A DNA stretch of 41,311 nt from Loktanella sp. SALINAS62 (GTDB lineage: Bacteria; Pseudomonadota; Alphaproteobacteria; Rhodobacterales; Rhodobacteraceae): the NCBI RefSeq assembly GCF_018263905.1, contig NZ_JAAFZU010000043.1, positions 1 to 41,311 on the forward strand, written 5' to 3'. The translations under genes and the position numbers were made by a program. Shown piece after piece: positions 7,699 through 16,146 of the stretch. The notes below the pieces were generated by a model, which was not told where the DNA came from, ran no database searches, and saw only the letters and a list, made by a program, of their open reading frames with translations. Numbering within the stretch: the first letter of the stretch is position 1; each line of letters opens with the position of its first letter.

Positions 7699-8491
7699 GG
7701 AGAAACGCCGAACCCCTGCGATAGGGGGCGACGCCCAAAAGAGTTTTTCCGAACTGCCCGCACTTGCGGCGTGCCAGTTTGACCAGTTCATCTCGCAACT
7801 CTTTATCGATCTGAGGTCCCTCCGAAAGCTCCAGCCGCACACCCCCGGCGACGATTCGGCACCGCACGGTTATACCGGGTGAGTAGGCCAAAATACTCTG
7901 CTCGAGGTCTTCCACCAACTTCAGATCTCTGGGGTCCACCGTGATCCCCGTCTCGATCCGACTGGCCATGCAGGGTTGGGCGGGAAGTGCGCTGATGTCG
8001 TTCAGCCCGAATTTGCGGGCCAGTGCCCTAATGTCTTCCTTACTGAATTGCGCTTCGATGAAAGGATGGACCACGCTGCGCTCCTTTGCGGCCAGAAGCC
8101 CGGGACGGTAGTCACCCAAATCGTCCAGATTGGCCCCGGAGGCAACGGTGTCGTCCGTCGCCTCTCGGATCCGGTCATACAGGTTGGATTTGCAGAAATA
8201 GCAGCGATTGACGGGGTTTTTGAGATAATTCGGGTCCGCGAATTCTCCGGCATTTAATATTGTGAGCTCCCAGCCATACCGGGCCGCATGGTCCTTGACC
8301 CGTTCTGTCGCCGTTTCCGGGACAGCGGGCGAGACGGCATGGAAAACCCGGACCTCTTCCCCCCGAAGCGCCTGATGGGCTACATGGGCCAGCGTCATAC
8401 TGTCCACGCCACCACTGACTGCAAGGGCAAGCCTCCTGTGCCCTGTGAGCACCTCGGTCAATCTTGCCAAGTCAGAACCACCCCCGCCCAT
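7688..8491 (-). CDS. larE: LarE, ATP-dependent sulfur insertase for the nickel-pincer cofactor
   Basis: 267-residue PP-loop enzyme that converts the two carboxylates of the NPN precursor to thiocarboxylates. SGGVDS at 26-31 is the ATP-binding PP-loop. Cys174 in QPCMASRIETG matches the sacrificial Cys176 of L. plantarum LarE. Cys97 and Cys100 (NRCYFCK) add a C-x-x-C, giving the three-cysteine pattern of homologues that carry a [4Fe-4S] cluster and can turn over without destroying themselves; that subtype call is inference. The ATG overlaps the dctM stop (TGATG), choosing 8491 over upstream in-frame starts. Confidence 0.92.
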   Translation of the reverse strand: MGGGGSDLARLTEVLTGHRRLALAVSGGVDSMTLAHVAHQALRGEEVRVFHAVSPAVPETATERVKDHAARYGWELTILNAGEFADPNYLKNPVNRCYFCKSNLYDRIREATDDTVASGANLDDLGDYRPGLLAAKERSVVHPFIEAQFSKEDIRALARKFGLNDISALPAQPCMASRIETGITVDPRDLKLVEDLEQSILAYSPGITVRCRIVAGGVRLELSEGPQIDKELRDELVKLARRKCGQFGKTLLGVAPYRRGSAFLHDA

Positions 8492-9768
8492 CAGAAGACC
8501 TCCAGAATGGTAAGCGAGATGGACGGAAACACGATGATCGGGATCAGCACCCCAATCAGGATGAAGATAAACGGCCATACCTCTCGCAGGATCGATGAAT
8601 AGCTCGCCCCTGACACCTGCTGAACGATAAACAGGTTAAGTCCGAACGGCGGCGTCAGCAGACCGATCATCAGGGTCAGCACTGTCACGATGCCGAAATG
8701 AATCGGATCGATGCCCGTAGCGACCGCGACCGGCAGAAACACCGGCACGGCAATGGTTAGGATCGCGATCAGCTCCATGAACATGCCCATGACCAGCAGC
8801 ACGGCGGCAATGATCAGCAAGAGGATCGTCGGGTTTTCCGTTATGCTGACGAGGAAAGCCTGCACGACCTGCGGGATCTGTTGCGTAGAGACGAGCCAGC
8901 CGTAGATATTGGCAGCTGCCACGATCAGCATGATGGTGGCCGTGGAACGCGCCCCAAGCCTGAAGCTTTCGATCACCGTGACGATTGTCATGCTGCGGTG
9001 GACCACGAGCCCGAGGAACAATGAATAGATCACTGCGGCCGCGGCCGCCTCAGTCGGGCTCATGATCCCACCCCAGATGCCCCCCAGGATTATCACCGGA
9101 AGCAGCAAGGACGGAATAGCGCTGACAAAGGCCGCAAAAATCTTGCCAACTCCAGCGAATTCTGGGTCGCGCGGGAAATTCCGCCGCTTCGCGATCACGG
9201 CGATATAAGCCATCATCGCGAGCCCCATCACAACGCCGGGAACGAAACCGGCAAGGAACAATTCGCCGATGGCAGCCCCTGAAATGACGCCATAAAGGAC
9301 AATCGGCACGGAAGGCGGAATGATCGGACCGATCGTGGAAGAGGCCGCCGTGACGGCAGCGGCAAAGCCCGGATCATAGCCCTGCTGTTTCATTGCCTTG
9401 ATTTCGATTGCGCCCAACCCCGCGGCATCAGCGACAGCAGAGCCGGACATGCCGGAAAACAGCATGGAGGCGGCAATGTTCACATGTCCAAGCCCGCCAT
9501 ATATCCGCCCCAGCACCGTGTTGGCCAACTTGAAGATCCGCTCGGTCGCACCTGAGTGGTTCATGATTTCGGCGGCCAGAATAAACAACGGGATGGCCAG
9601 AAGCGGGAAACTGTCAAGAGCGTTACCAAGCCGCTGGGAAATGATCAGCAGCGGGAGCGTTCCCTCCCACAGGATCAGAGCGAGGCTCGACAGCAGCAGG
9701 GCGAAGGCAACCGGCACCCCCGCGAGGAGCAGGAACAGGAGCCCACCAACCAGGATGAGAGTCGCCAT
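8491..9768 (-). CDS. dctM: TRAP transporter large permease (DctM type)
   Basis: 425-residue inner-membrane protein of the DctM family, with about twelve hydrophobic segments and family motifs such as GMSGSAVADAAGLG near 109-122 and ATIGPIIPPSVPIVLYG-type loop near 141-160. It forms the ion-coupled channel of a tripartite ATP-independent periplasmic transporter with DctQ and DctP. A GGAG site precedes the start, four bases after dctQ. Position between dctPQ and larEB ties it to the lar locus substrate. Confidence 0.92.
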   Translation of the reverse strand: MATLILVGGLLFLLLAGVPVAFALLLSSLALILWEGTLPLLIISQRLGNALDSFPLLAIPLFILAAEIMNHSGATERIFKLANTVLGRIYGGLGHVNIAASMLFSGMSGSAVADAAGLGAIEIKAMKQQGYDPGFAAAVTAASSTIGPIIPPSVPIVLYGVISGAAIGELFLAGFVPGVVMGLAMMAYIAVIAKRRNFPRDPEFAGVGKIFAAFVSAIPSLLLPVIILGGIWGGIMSPTEAAAAAVIYSLFLGLVVHRSMTIVTVIESFRLGARSTATIMLIVAAANIYGWLVSTQQIPQVVQAFLVSITENPTILLLIIAAVLLVMGMFMELIAILTIAVPVFLPVAVATGIDPIHFGIVTVLTLMIGLLTPPFGLNLFIVQQVSGASYSSILREVWPFIFILIGVLIPIIVFPSISLTILEVF

Positions 9769-9772
9769 TTGA

Positions 9773-10300
9773 TTACTCCAGCAAGTCGTGTTGGTTTTTC
9801 GCGTTGTCGCGATAGATCGACCCGCCGGTTAGGCAGGAAAAGAAGTTGATCGCCGTCGCCGCGATCATCAACAACGAGCCCGCGAAGATCGGATAGAACA
9901 TCCACGCGGTCGACAGCCGTGTCGCTGGACGCTGCATGTTTTCCACGACCGGGATGATCTTCCAGGTCCCTGCGGCGATGACCGCCAGCACGGCGATGCA
10001 AAGCACCATCCTGACGAGATCGAGGATGCGGTCAACGCCGTCGGATAGTCCGAATGTGTCGCGCAGATCGACCGCGATATGCGTGCGCCGCATCGAGGCT
10101 TCTGTAGCGCCTATGAACACCAGATAGATAAAGAACAACCGCGCCAGCTCGTCCGACCAAGACAGGGAGTTGCCGGTGAGGAACCGCGAGCCGATCTGCG
10201 CGCCGATCAGAAGAAGGATTATCGCAAGGGCGGTCCCGGAGACCAGGACCGCCCCGCGCGCAATCGCTTCCGCGATTGCGGGGAGTGCCTTCAGTCCCAC
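9773..10300 (-). CDS. dctQ: TRAP transporter small permease (DctQ type)
   Basis: 175-residue protein with four hydrophobic segments and the DctQ signature WSDELARLFFIYLVFIGA near 53-70. It pairs with the large permease in TRAP systems. The start appears to be the GTG at 10300, overlapping the end of dctP by ten bases; no strong ribosome-binding site is seen, consistent with coupled translation. Confidence 0.88.
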   Translation of the reverse strand: MGLKALPAIAEAIARGAVLVSGTALAIILLLIGAQIGSRFLTGNSLSWSDELARLFFIYLVFIGATEASMRRTHIAVDLRDTFGLSDGVDRILDLVRMVLCIAVLAVIAAGTWKIIPVVENMQRPATRLSTAWMFYPIFAGSLLMIAATAINFFSCLTGGSIYRDNAKNQHDLLE

Positions 10301-11283
10301 TGGGACTTAAGCTCATTGGTGAGTTCCTCGGAGTAGCCGACGATTTCGACGATGGTGTCGAAGTTCGAGCGAAAATGCTCCTTCCAGGCCTGAACATCCA
10401 CATCGATGATGTTTACGCCCTCCGCAGCCATCAGTGCCTCGGCCTCAGTGATCTGGACGGCCACTTGCTCGTTGTGCCATTCCGAGGTCTCGTTGATCGC
10501 CTGCACGATTGCGTCACGCTGCTCTTCGGTAAGGGATTGATACACCTGTTCGGCGATCATCACACCGGTTTCCTCGTAGTTGTGTTTGGAGCGCGTGAGG
10601 TTGTTCGCGATGGTATGATACTTGTTGCCGTAGAGCCAGTTCGACGCCTGTTCGGTGGCCTCCACGATGCCTTGCTGCAAGCCGGTAAAGGTTTCCGACA
10701 GCGGCATCGGCGTGGCGGCAGCACCGGCCAACTTGAAGTTCTCGATCCAACTTTCCTGTGGGGGGACGCGAATTTTCAGACCCTCCAGATCCTCGATTGT
10801 GGCGACCGGACGGGTCGAGATGAAGTTACGTGGACCGCGGTCCCAATTCTGCGCAATCACCCGGATGCCGTGGTTTTCCACCAATCGGTCGCTCATGGCC
10901 TGAAAGATCTCGCTTTCGTACATGGCGCGAGCCTGTTCCTGACCATTGAACACGTAAAGCGTGCCCGAAATCCAGAAATCCGTATCGAAGGCGCCCAGCC
11001 AGGTAGTCGCACCGACGAACATTTCGACCGTGCCCAGCTTCATCCCCGACAGCATGTCATTGGCAAAACCGAGCTGCGCGGCAGGGTAAATCTCCATGAT
11101 CACCTCGCCGTCGGTCAGTTCCTCCACCCGATCTGCGACTCGTTCCATCGCCACGACGTCAATATGTGCAGGCGGATCGATCAGGCCGACCTTTAACACG
11201 GTTTCAGCAAGGGCCGGACTCATCAGGCTGACACTCATCGTCAGCGCCAGTGCGTGGCGCCCAAAGGTCATTGATTTTGTCAT
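10291..11283 (-). CDS. dctP: TRAP transporter periplasmic binding protein (DctP type)
   Basis: 330-residue secreted binding protein. A signal peptide of about 26 residues ends at SPALA-E. The body carries DctP features: LKIRVPP near 168-174, whose Arg usually salt-bridges the ligand carboxylate, and MPLSETFTGLQQGIVEATE near 192-210. The start at 11283 has GGGAGGAATATAGCAA upstream. The carboxylate-binding Arg supports an organic or sugar acid as ligand, in line with a LarA-type 2-hydroxyacid enzyme nearby. Exact ligand unknown. Confidence 0.92.
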   Translation of the reverse strand: MTKSMTFGRHALALTMSVSLMSPALAETVLKVGLIDPPAHIDVVAMERVADRVEELTDGEVIMEIYPAAQLGFANDMLSGMKLGTVEMFVGATTWLGAFDTDFWISGTLYVFNGQEQARAMYESEIFQAMSDRLVENHGIRVIAQNWDRGPRNFISTRPVATIEDLEGLKIRVPPQESWIENFKLAGAAATPMPLSETFTGLQQGIVEATEQASNWLYGNKYHTIANNLTRSKHNYEETGVMIAEQVYQSLTEEQRDAIVQAINETSEWHNEQVAVQITEAEALMAAEGVNIIDVDVQAWKEHFRSNFDTIVEIVGYSEELTNELKSQWD

Positions 11284-11318
11284 TTGCTATATTCCTCCCG
11301 GGTTTTGCAAATTGGTCA

Positions 11319-12356
11319 CTATGGTGTCGTCTTGATAGGCCCTGTGCTGCTTCTGATGACGAGGTCGCAATCAAGGCAATAGCTGCGCTCGGGCGTCCCA
11401 ATGGGCTCGACCGCGATCTGGCCCGCAAGTTGGCCAATGCGATATGCCTCGACCCGGACAGTGGTGATCGGCGGGTCTTGGTAGGCCCCAAAATTCATGT
11501 CGTCGAAGCCGGCGATGGATACATCGCCCGGCACCGACAGCCCGCGAAGCCGAGCGGCCTTCAGCGCCCCGATAGCCAAGAGATCGGAGGCTGCGAAGAC
11601 AGCCGTTGGCCGGACTTCCATACCCATAAGGCTGTCCATCGCCTCGCGTCCTTCCAGAAGGTCGGGACGGCGCTCCATCACGATGTCAGGATCAAAGGCG
11701 ATCCCGGCTTTTTCCAGCGCATCGCGATAGCCTTCCAGACGGTGGCGGACCCGCGCCTGCCGCGAATAGGGCCCGACGATCAACCCGATACGGCGATGCC
11801 CCAGTGCTATGAGATGCTCAGTCATGCGCTCCGCGGCACTGCGGTTGTCGATCCCTACGTAAGAGATTCCCGGATCGGACCCGGGCTTCTCCCAAACCAC
11901 AACGACGCGCGTCCATCCGTCCCGGGCCAGGCGCCTGATACGGTCTTCGTTCGCATAGGTCATGCCGGTTAGGATCAAGGCATGCACGTGCCGCTCCAAG
12001 AGGGAATCTATAAGGGCCTCTTCCGTGACGGCATCATAGCGAGTGGCCCCCTGAATGACAGAGAACCCGGTTTCCGCCGTCACATCCTGCACGCCGTGGA
12101 TCGTCTCTCCGAAAAGCGTGCTGCTCGACGTCGGCACGACCAGCCCGACGACAGTCGACCGCCCCTTGAGAATATCGCTAGCCGTGACGTTGTAGACATA
12201 CCCCAGATCCTCGGCAGCGCTCCGCACCTTTTGGATCGTCGCGGAAGAGACCTGACCGGGACTGCGCAATGCCCGGGACACCGTGGCAACCGACACATTC
12301 GCCCGCCTCGCGACTTCCCGCATGTTCAGCTTCCGATCCACTACAGAACCCTGCAA
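11319..12356 (-). CDS. LacI-family transcriptional regulator
   Basis: 345-residue regulator: an N-terminal LacI helix-turn-helix (about 10-31, MREVARRANVSVATVSRALR), a hinge helix near 60, and a periplasmic-binding-protein-like sensor domain (about 70-335, ending in typical VRVEAYRIGQLAGQ). It is the first gene of the leftward lar/TRAP unit and directly adjoins the shared control region, so it very likely represses both divergent units until a substrate or derived ligand binds. 35 bases separate it from dctP. Confidence 0.9.
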   Translation of the reverse strand: MQGSVVDRKLNMREVARRANVSVATVSRALRSPGQVSSATIQKVRSAAEDLGYVYNVTASDILKGRSTVVGLVVPTSSSTLFGETIHGVQDVTAETGFSVIQGATRYDAVTEEALIDSLLERHVHALILTGMTYANEDRIRRLARDGWTRVVVVWEKPGSDPGISYVGIDNRSAAERMTEHLIALGHRRIGLIVGPYSRQARVRHRLEGYRDALEKAGIAFDPDIVMERRPDLLEGREAMDSLMGMEVRPTAVFAASDLLAIGALKAARLRGLSVPGDVSIAGFDDMNFGAYQDPPITTVRVEAYRIGQLAGQIAVEPIGTPERSYCLDCDLVIRSSTGPIKTTP

Positions 12357-12550
12357 TTAGTTTCATAACACGATGCAACAGGGTCCTCGAATCCGTCAAG
12401 GCATTTCTGCACACAAGAGGTAAATTTCTGCACAAAGGGGGCAGGCAGGTAATAAAAGCGCTAAAAAACGATAGACGAAGCAGGAAAGTTCATGCACGAT
12501 GCAATGCAAATAGTTGCAGTATTTTGACTTACAGGAGAGGGATTGCTGCC
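12357..12550. promoter_or_regulatory. Divergent lacI / larA control region with candidate operators
   Basis: 194 bp between outward-facing operons. Three patterns stand out: an inverted repeat TGCAA-ATAG-TTGCA at 12505-12518; a direct repeat ATTTCTGCACA at 12403-12413 and 12424-12434, exactly 21 bp (two helical turns) apart; and AAAGCGCTAA around 12455-12464 with the central CG palindrome common in LacI-family operators. Which one binds the regulator is unknown. A ribosome-binding site GGAGAGG precedes larA. Confidence 0.45.
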
Positions 12551-13990
12551 ATGCAAGATGTCGAACTTGACTATAGCGACACCAAGATGCGGGTGGAGCT
12601 TCCCGACAGCGCGACAATCGTCCGCTTTGGCCAGACCTATCAGGACCCCCCGGGCGTCGACCCTGTCGCAGCAACGCGCGCGGCGCTTGCAGCACCCGGC
12701 GGGCTGCCGCCCCTGTCAGATCTTGCCGGGCCCGACAAGACCGCAGCCATCGCCTTCCCCGACCGCGTCAAGGGCGGAACCCATGCGCTTGCGCATCGCA
12801 AAGTTGCGATTCCTCTGGTGGTCGAAGAGCTGCTCAAGGGTGGTACGAAGATCGAGAACATTACCTTAATCTGCGCCATCGGCCTACACCGGATGAATAC
12901 CTTCGATGAATGGCGCGACTACCTTGGTCCGACGATCGTAGACCAATTCTGGCCGGACCGCCTGATCAATCATGATGCCGAGAATCCCCAGCTGCTGGAC
13001 CTCGGACGGGACGAAATGGGTAACGCTGTCGAATGCAGTCACCTGATGGCCGCCGCAGACATCCCCATCGTGATCGGCCATTGCGCTGGCAACCCCTATG
13101 GTGGCTTCTCCGGCGGGCACAAGATGGTGGCCACGGGGATTACCGGCTGGCGCTCGATTGCCTCGCACCATGTGCCCAAGACGATGCATCGCGACGATTG
13201 GCTGGGCGCTGCGCCGAAAGGCAAAATGCGCGACCAATTCCAGTCCATCGGCAAGGCGATGGAAGCGGGCATCGGCAAGCAGTTCTTTGCCGTCGATGCC
13301 GTGATCGGCCAGTTCGCGGAAGTGTTGGGCGTGCATGCCGGAACGCTTGATTATGTCGAGGAGAAATGCTGGCCGCTGGCTAAGACCCGCACCAATGTCG
13401 AACTTCCTACTGAGGATCCCGCCGACATTCTGGTCGTCGGTGTGCCGCGCAATTTCCACTATGGGCCGGGGATGGGATCGAACCCTGTTTTGATGGGCCT
13501 CTCAATCGGAGGCCAATTGTCACGCTGCTGGAAGGCGCTGCGGCCCGATCCAGTGGTTATCGCGGTGGCAAACCTCGATGGCTGGTTCAATAAAAGCTGG
13601 TTCCCGTCCTATGAAGAGACCTTCTGGCAGATGACGAAGTATCCTCGGCAGGAGGATTATTTAGCCTCGGACGAGGCCCGAAAAATGTCAACAAATCCAG
13701 AATATACATACAGTTACTCGCATTACTTCACTTACCATCCGTTCCATGGCATGTCGATGTTGTCCGGCGGCAGTATCCCGCCCAAGCGGTGCCAGCGCGT
13801 GCTGGTCGTCGGTTCGGAAAAACCGCTTCACGCCAAGGCGCTGGGATACACCCCGATGCCCACCTATGACGACGCCATGAGAGAAGCGATCCGCTTCACT
13901 GGCAAGAACCCCAAGATCCTCTGCACGCCTGAGTGCTTTTCCGGTGGGGCTGCTCCGCACCTGCATCTCAAGGGCAGGTTGCCGTCATGA
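12551..13990 (+). CDS. larA: LarA-family nickel-dependent racemase/epimerase, divergent
   Basis: 479-residue homologue of lactate racemase LarA, which uses the nickel-pincer nucleotide to interconvert 2-hydroxyacid stereoisomers by hydride transfer. Lys191 in GGFSGGHK fits the cofactor-linking Lys184 of L. plantarum LarA, His207 fits the nickel ligand His200 (same offset of 7), and His113 in AIGLHRMNT fits catalytic His108. At the position of the second catalytic His174 there is Asn181, and the DxxR motif reads D71-RV-K74. So this is a variant with probably a different substrate. It is longer than lactate racemase (about 424). Start by GGAGAGG. First gene of a three-gene unit with larC. Confidence 0.85.
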   Translation: MQDVELDYSDTKMRVELPDSATIVRFGQTYQDPPGVDPVAATRAALAAPGGLPPLSDLAGPDKTAAIAFPDRVKGGTHALAHRKVAIPLVVEELLKGGTKIENITLICAIGLHRMNTFDEWRDYLGPTIVDQFWPDRLINHDAENPQLLDLGRDEMGNAVECSHLMAAADIPIVIGHCAGNPYGGFSGGHKMVATGITGWRSIASHHVPKTMHRDDWLGAAPKGKMRDQFQSIGKAMEAGIGKQFFAVDAVIGQFAEVLGVHAGTLDYVEEKCWPLAKTRTNVELPTEDPADILVVGVPRNFHYGPGMGSNPVLMGLSIGGQLSRCWKALRPDPVVIAVANLDGWFNKSWFPSYEETFWQMTKYPRQEDYLASDEARKMSTNPEYTYSYSHYFTYHPFHGMSMLSGGSIPPKRCQRVLVVGSEKPLHAKALGYTPMPTYDDAMREAIRFTGKNPKILCTPECFSGGAAPHLHLKGRLPS

Positions 13991-14856
13991 CGCGGGTCGG
14001 GATCATAGGTTTCGGCATTATGGGACAGGCCGCCGGCGAAAAGCTGCTGGCGGCGGGGCACGGATTATCCGTGACGGATCCTTCGCCCAATACCCCGGAA
14101 AAGGCCAAGGCCATTGGGGCCGAGTTCGCTGGGTCGATCACCGAGCTCGCGGACCGTTCCGAGGTCGTCCTTTTGTTCCTCCCCGGTCCGGAGCAGATTC
14201 GGTCTGTGGTTTCGGGGGCCCGTGGTCTGCTGGTGCAAAAGGGAAAAATACAGGTCATCGTCGATCATTCCACCGCAGACCCAGAAACCGCCCAAGACAT
14301 GGCTGAGCTGAGCGAAGTTCAGGAGGTCGGATGGATCGATGCCCCCGTACTGGGACGGCCTTCGGCGGCGGGCAGCTGGGCTCTGCCTTGTGGTGCAACA
14401 TCCGGCGCCCTTGATATCGCCCTACCCGTCCTCGAAACCTATGCCCGAGCGGTCTTTGACATGGGTGGCCCGGGTAAGGGGCACGCGGTAAAACTGCTCA
14501 ACCAAATGATGTTCGGTGCGATCAACGCTATGACCGCCGAGATGATGGCGACCTCGGAAAAGCTGGGACTGCCGCCAAGCAAGCTGTACGAGATCATCAC
14601 CAGCAGCCAGGCCGGCACGGTCAGCAACCTCTTCAGGGAACTGGGTCAACGCATCCAGCGTGACGACTACGACAACCCGACCTTCAGCGTGAAATTGCTC
14701 GAAAAAGACATTCGGCTTGGGCTGGAAATGGCTCGCAAGGCCGACATCAAGCCGAAACTTGGCACGATCGTGGCACGGATGAACGAAGACGCCATAGAAC
14801 AGGGCTATGGCGATCAGGACACATCGGTCCTGTGGAAGGCCGTCGGGCGTGAGTGA
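13987..14856 (+). CDS. Beta-hydroxyacid dehydrogenase family NAD(P) oxidoreductase
   Basis: 289-residue enzyme of the 3-hydroxyisobutyrate / tartronate-semialdehyde reductase family. GFGIMG at 8-13 binds the dinucleotide and Lys169 in GHAVKLLNQ is the catalytic lysine. The usual substrate loop DAPVSGG is changed to DAPVLGRPSAAG at 118-129, so the substrate likely differs from known members. The ATG overlaps the larA stop (ATGA), and its end overlaps larC, so it belongs to the lar pathway, presumably oxidising or reducing the product of the LarA-type enzyme. Confidence 0.85.
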   Translation: MTRVGIIGFGIMGQAAGEKLLAAGHGLSVTDPSPNTPEKAKAIGAEFAGSITELADRSEVVLLFLPGPEQIRSVVSGARGLLVQKGKIQVIVDHSTADPETAQDMAELSEVQEVGWIDAPVLGRPSAAGSWALPCGATSGALDIALPVLETYARAVFDMGGPGKGHAVKLLNQMMFGAINAMTAEMMATSEKLGLPPSKLYEIITSSQAGTVSNLFRELGQRIQRDDYDNPTFSVKLLEKDIRLGLEMARKADIKPKLGTIVARMNEDAIEQGYGDQDTSVLWKAVGRE

Positions 14857-16015
14857 ACCTGTCAGCCACCTTCATCTGGATGCCTTGGGCGGAATTGCGG
14901 GAGACATGTTCATCGCAGCGGCGCTGGACGCCGCCCCTTTCCTGTTGGACGAAGCTCAACATCTTGCGTCAGCCATTTCTCCCGACATTTCCATCGGTCT
15001 GGAAGACGCCAAAGACCATGGGCTGACGGGAAAGCGGCTAACTCTCACTCTGCCTGGCCAAAAGCGTGGTCCAAGGCATTACCCAGACTATCAGGCACTT
15101 TACCTTGGCGCACCCACCGACGCGGCCGTCATTGACCGAGCCTGCGATATTTTGCGACGGCTGGCCGTGGCAGAGGCCAAGATCCACGGTGTGGCACTGG
15201 ACCAGGTTCATTTCCACGAGATTTCCGATTGGGACTCGATCGTCGATATTCTTTTGTCGGCTTTGATAATTGAGAGGCTCAACGTCCGGTCCGCGAGCGC
15301 AGGGGCCTTGCCCCTCGGCTCTGGAACCGTTCGGACCGAACACGGGCCGCTGCCGGTCCCGGCGCCTGCAACGCTCGAAATCCTCAAGGGCGCAAGGTTT
15401 CACGATGATAGCGTTTCAGGTGAGCGTATCACGCCAACCGGTGCCGCGATCTTCAGCCACCTTTGCCCGACCGAAAGCCCGCCAGGCCAAGTGACGCTCA
15501 AAGCCATCGGTTACGGCTTTGGCACAAAGACCTTCGAAAAAATGGCCAATACCCTGCGTCTTAGCCTCTATCTTCCGGCAGGCCCCGCGGTGCGGGACAC
15601 TGTCGGTGCGATCGTTTTCCATGTGGACGACCAGACACCGGAGGACTTGGCGATTGGTTTGACCAACATTCGCGCCCAGCCGGGCGTCCTTGATGTCCAG
15701 CAGATGCCGAGCTTTGGCAAGAAGAACCGAATGGCGTCCCGCATCGAAGTGCTCTGTGACCCCGCTACTGTCGAGACTGTCGCACGCTACTGCTTTCTCG
15801 AGACTACCACGATCGGACTGCGCTACGGCATGGAAAGCCGGATCATCCTGCCCCGCGAAACCGGATTGGCGGTCGCGGATGACGCGAACGTGTGCACAAA
15901 GCGCAGCACCCGTCCCGACGGCTCGACCTCCACGAAGTCCGAAATGGACGATGTGGCGCGGGCGGGGAATGAAAGAGAGCGGCAAGCGCTGCGGCGCCGG
16001 ACCGAAAAAGATTAG
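14849..16015 (+). CDS. larC: LarC, nickel insertase for the pincer cofactor
   Basis: 388-residue homologue of LarC, which inserts nickel into the bisthiocarboxylate nucleotide in a CTP-dependent step. Conserved pieces are LDALGGIAGDMF near 8-19, QVHFHEISDWDSIVDIL near 115-131, LPVPAPATLEILKG and ERITPTGAAI. In L. plantarum larC is split by a programmed frameshift; here it is one frame. The GTG start at 14849 overlaps the dehydrogenase by eight bases. The last ~35 residues are charged and poorly conserved. With LarB and LarE it completes the cofactor pathway. Confidence 0.92.
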   Translation: MSEPVSHLHLDALGGIAGDMFIAAALDAAPFLLDEAQHLASAISPDISIGLEDAKDHGLTGKRLTLTLPGQKRGPRHYPDYQALYLGAPTDAAVIDRACDILRRLAVAEAKIHGVALDQVHFHEISDWDSIVDILLSALIIERLNVRSASAGALPLGSGTVRTEHGPLPVPAPATLEILKGARFHDDSVSGERITPTGAAIFSHLCPTESPPGQVTLKAIGYGFGTKTFEKMANTLRLSLYLPAGPAVRDTVGAIVFHVDDQTPEDLAIGLTNIRAQPGVLDVQQMPSFGKKNRMASRIEVLCDPATVETVARYCFLETTTIGLRYGMESRIILPRETGLAVADDANVCTKRSTRPDGSTSTKSEMDDVARAGNERERQALRRRTEKD

Positions 16016-16146
16016 CATGAATTGACTTGGTGAGAACGCTCTGCCTTTTGAAAAAGACCGGACAAGTGAATAGGGCGGAGCACGCTGGCCGGTGTAGAGG
16101 CGAAGTTCTTCGGTGAACTTCTGCCTCCCATGCTTGATCCCAGTCA

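Noticed and set aside
10294-10308. 15-base palindrome AGTCCCACTGGGACT at the dctP/dctQ junction
   Set aside because: It lies in coding sequence of both genes at a tight overlap; could be chance, and no U-run follows.
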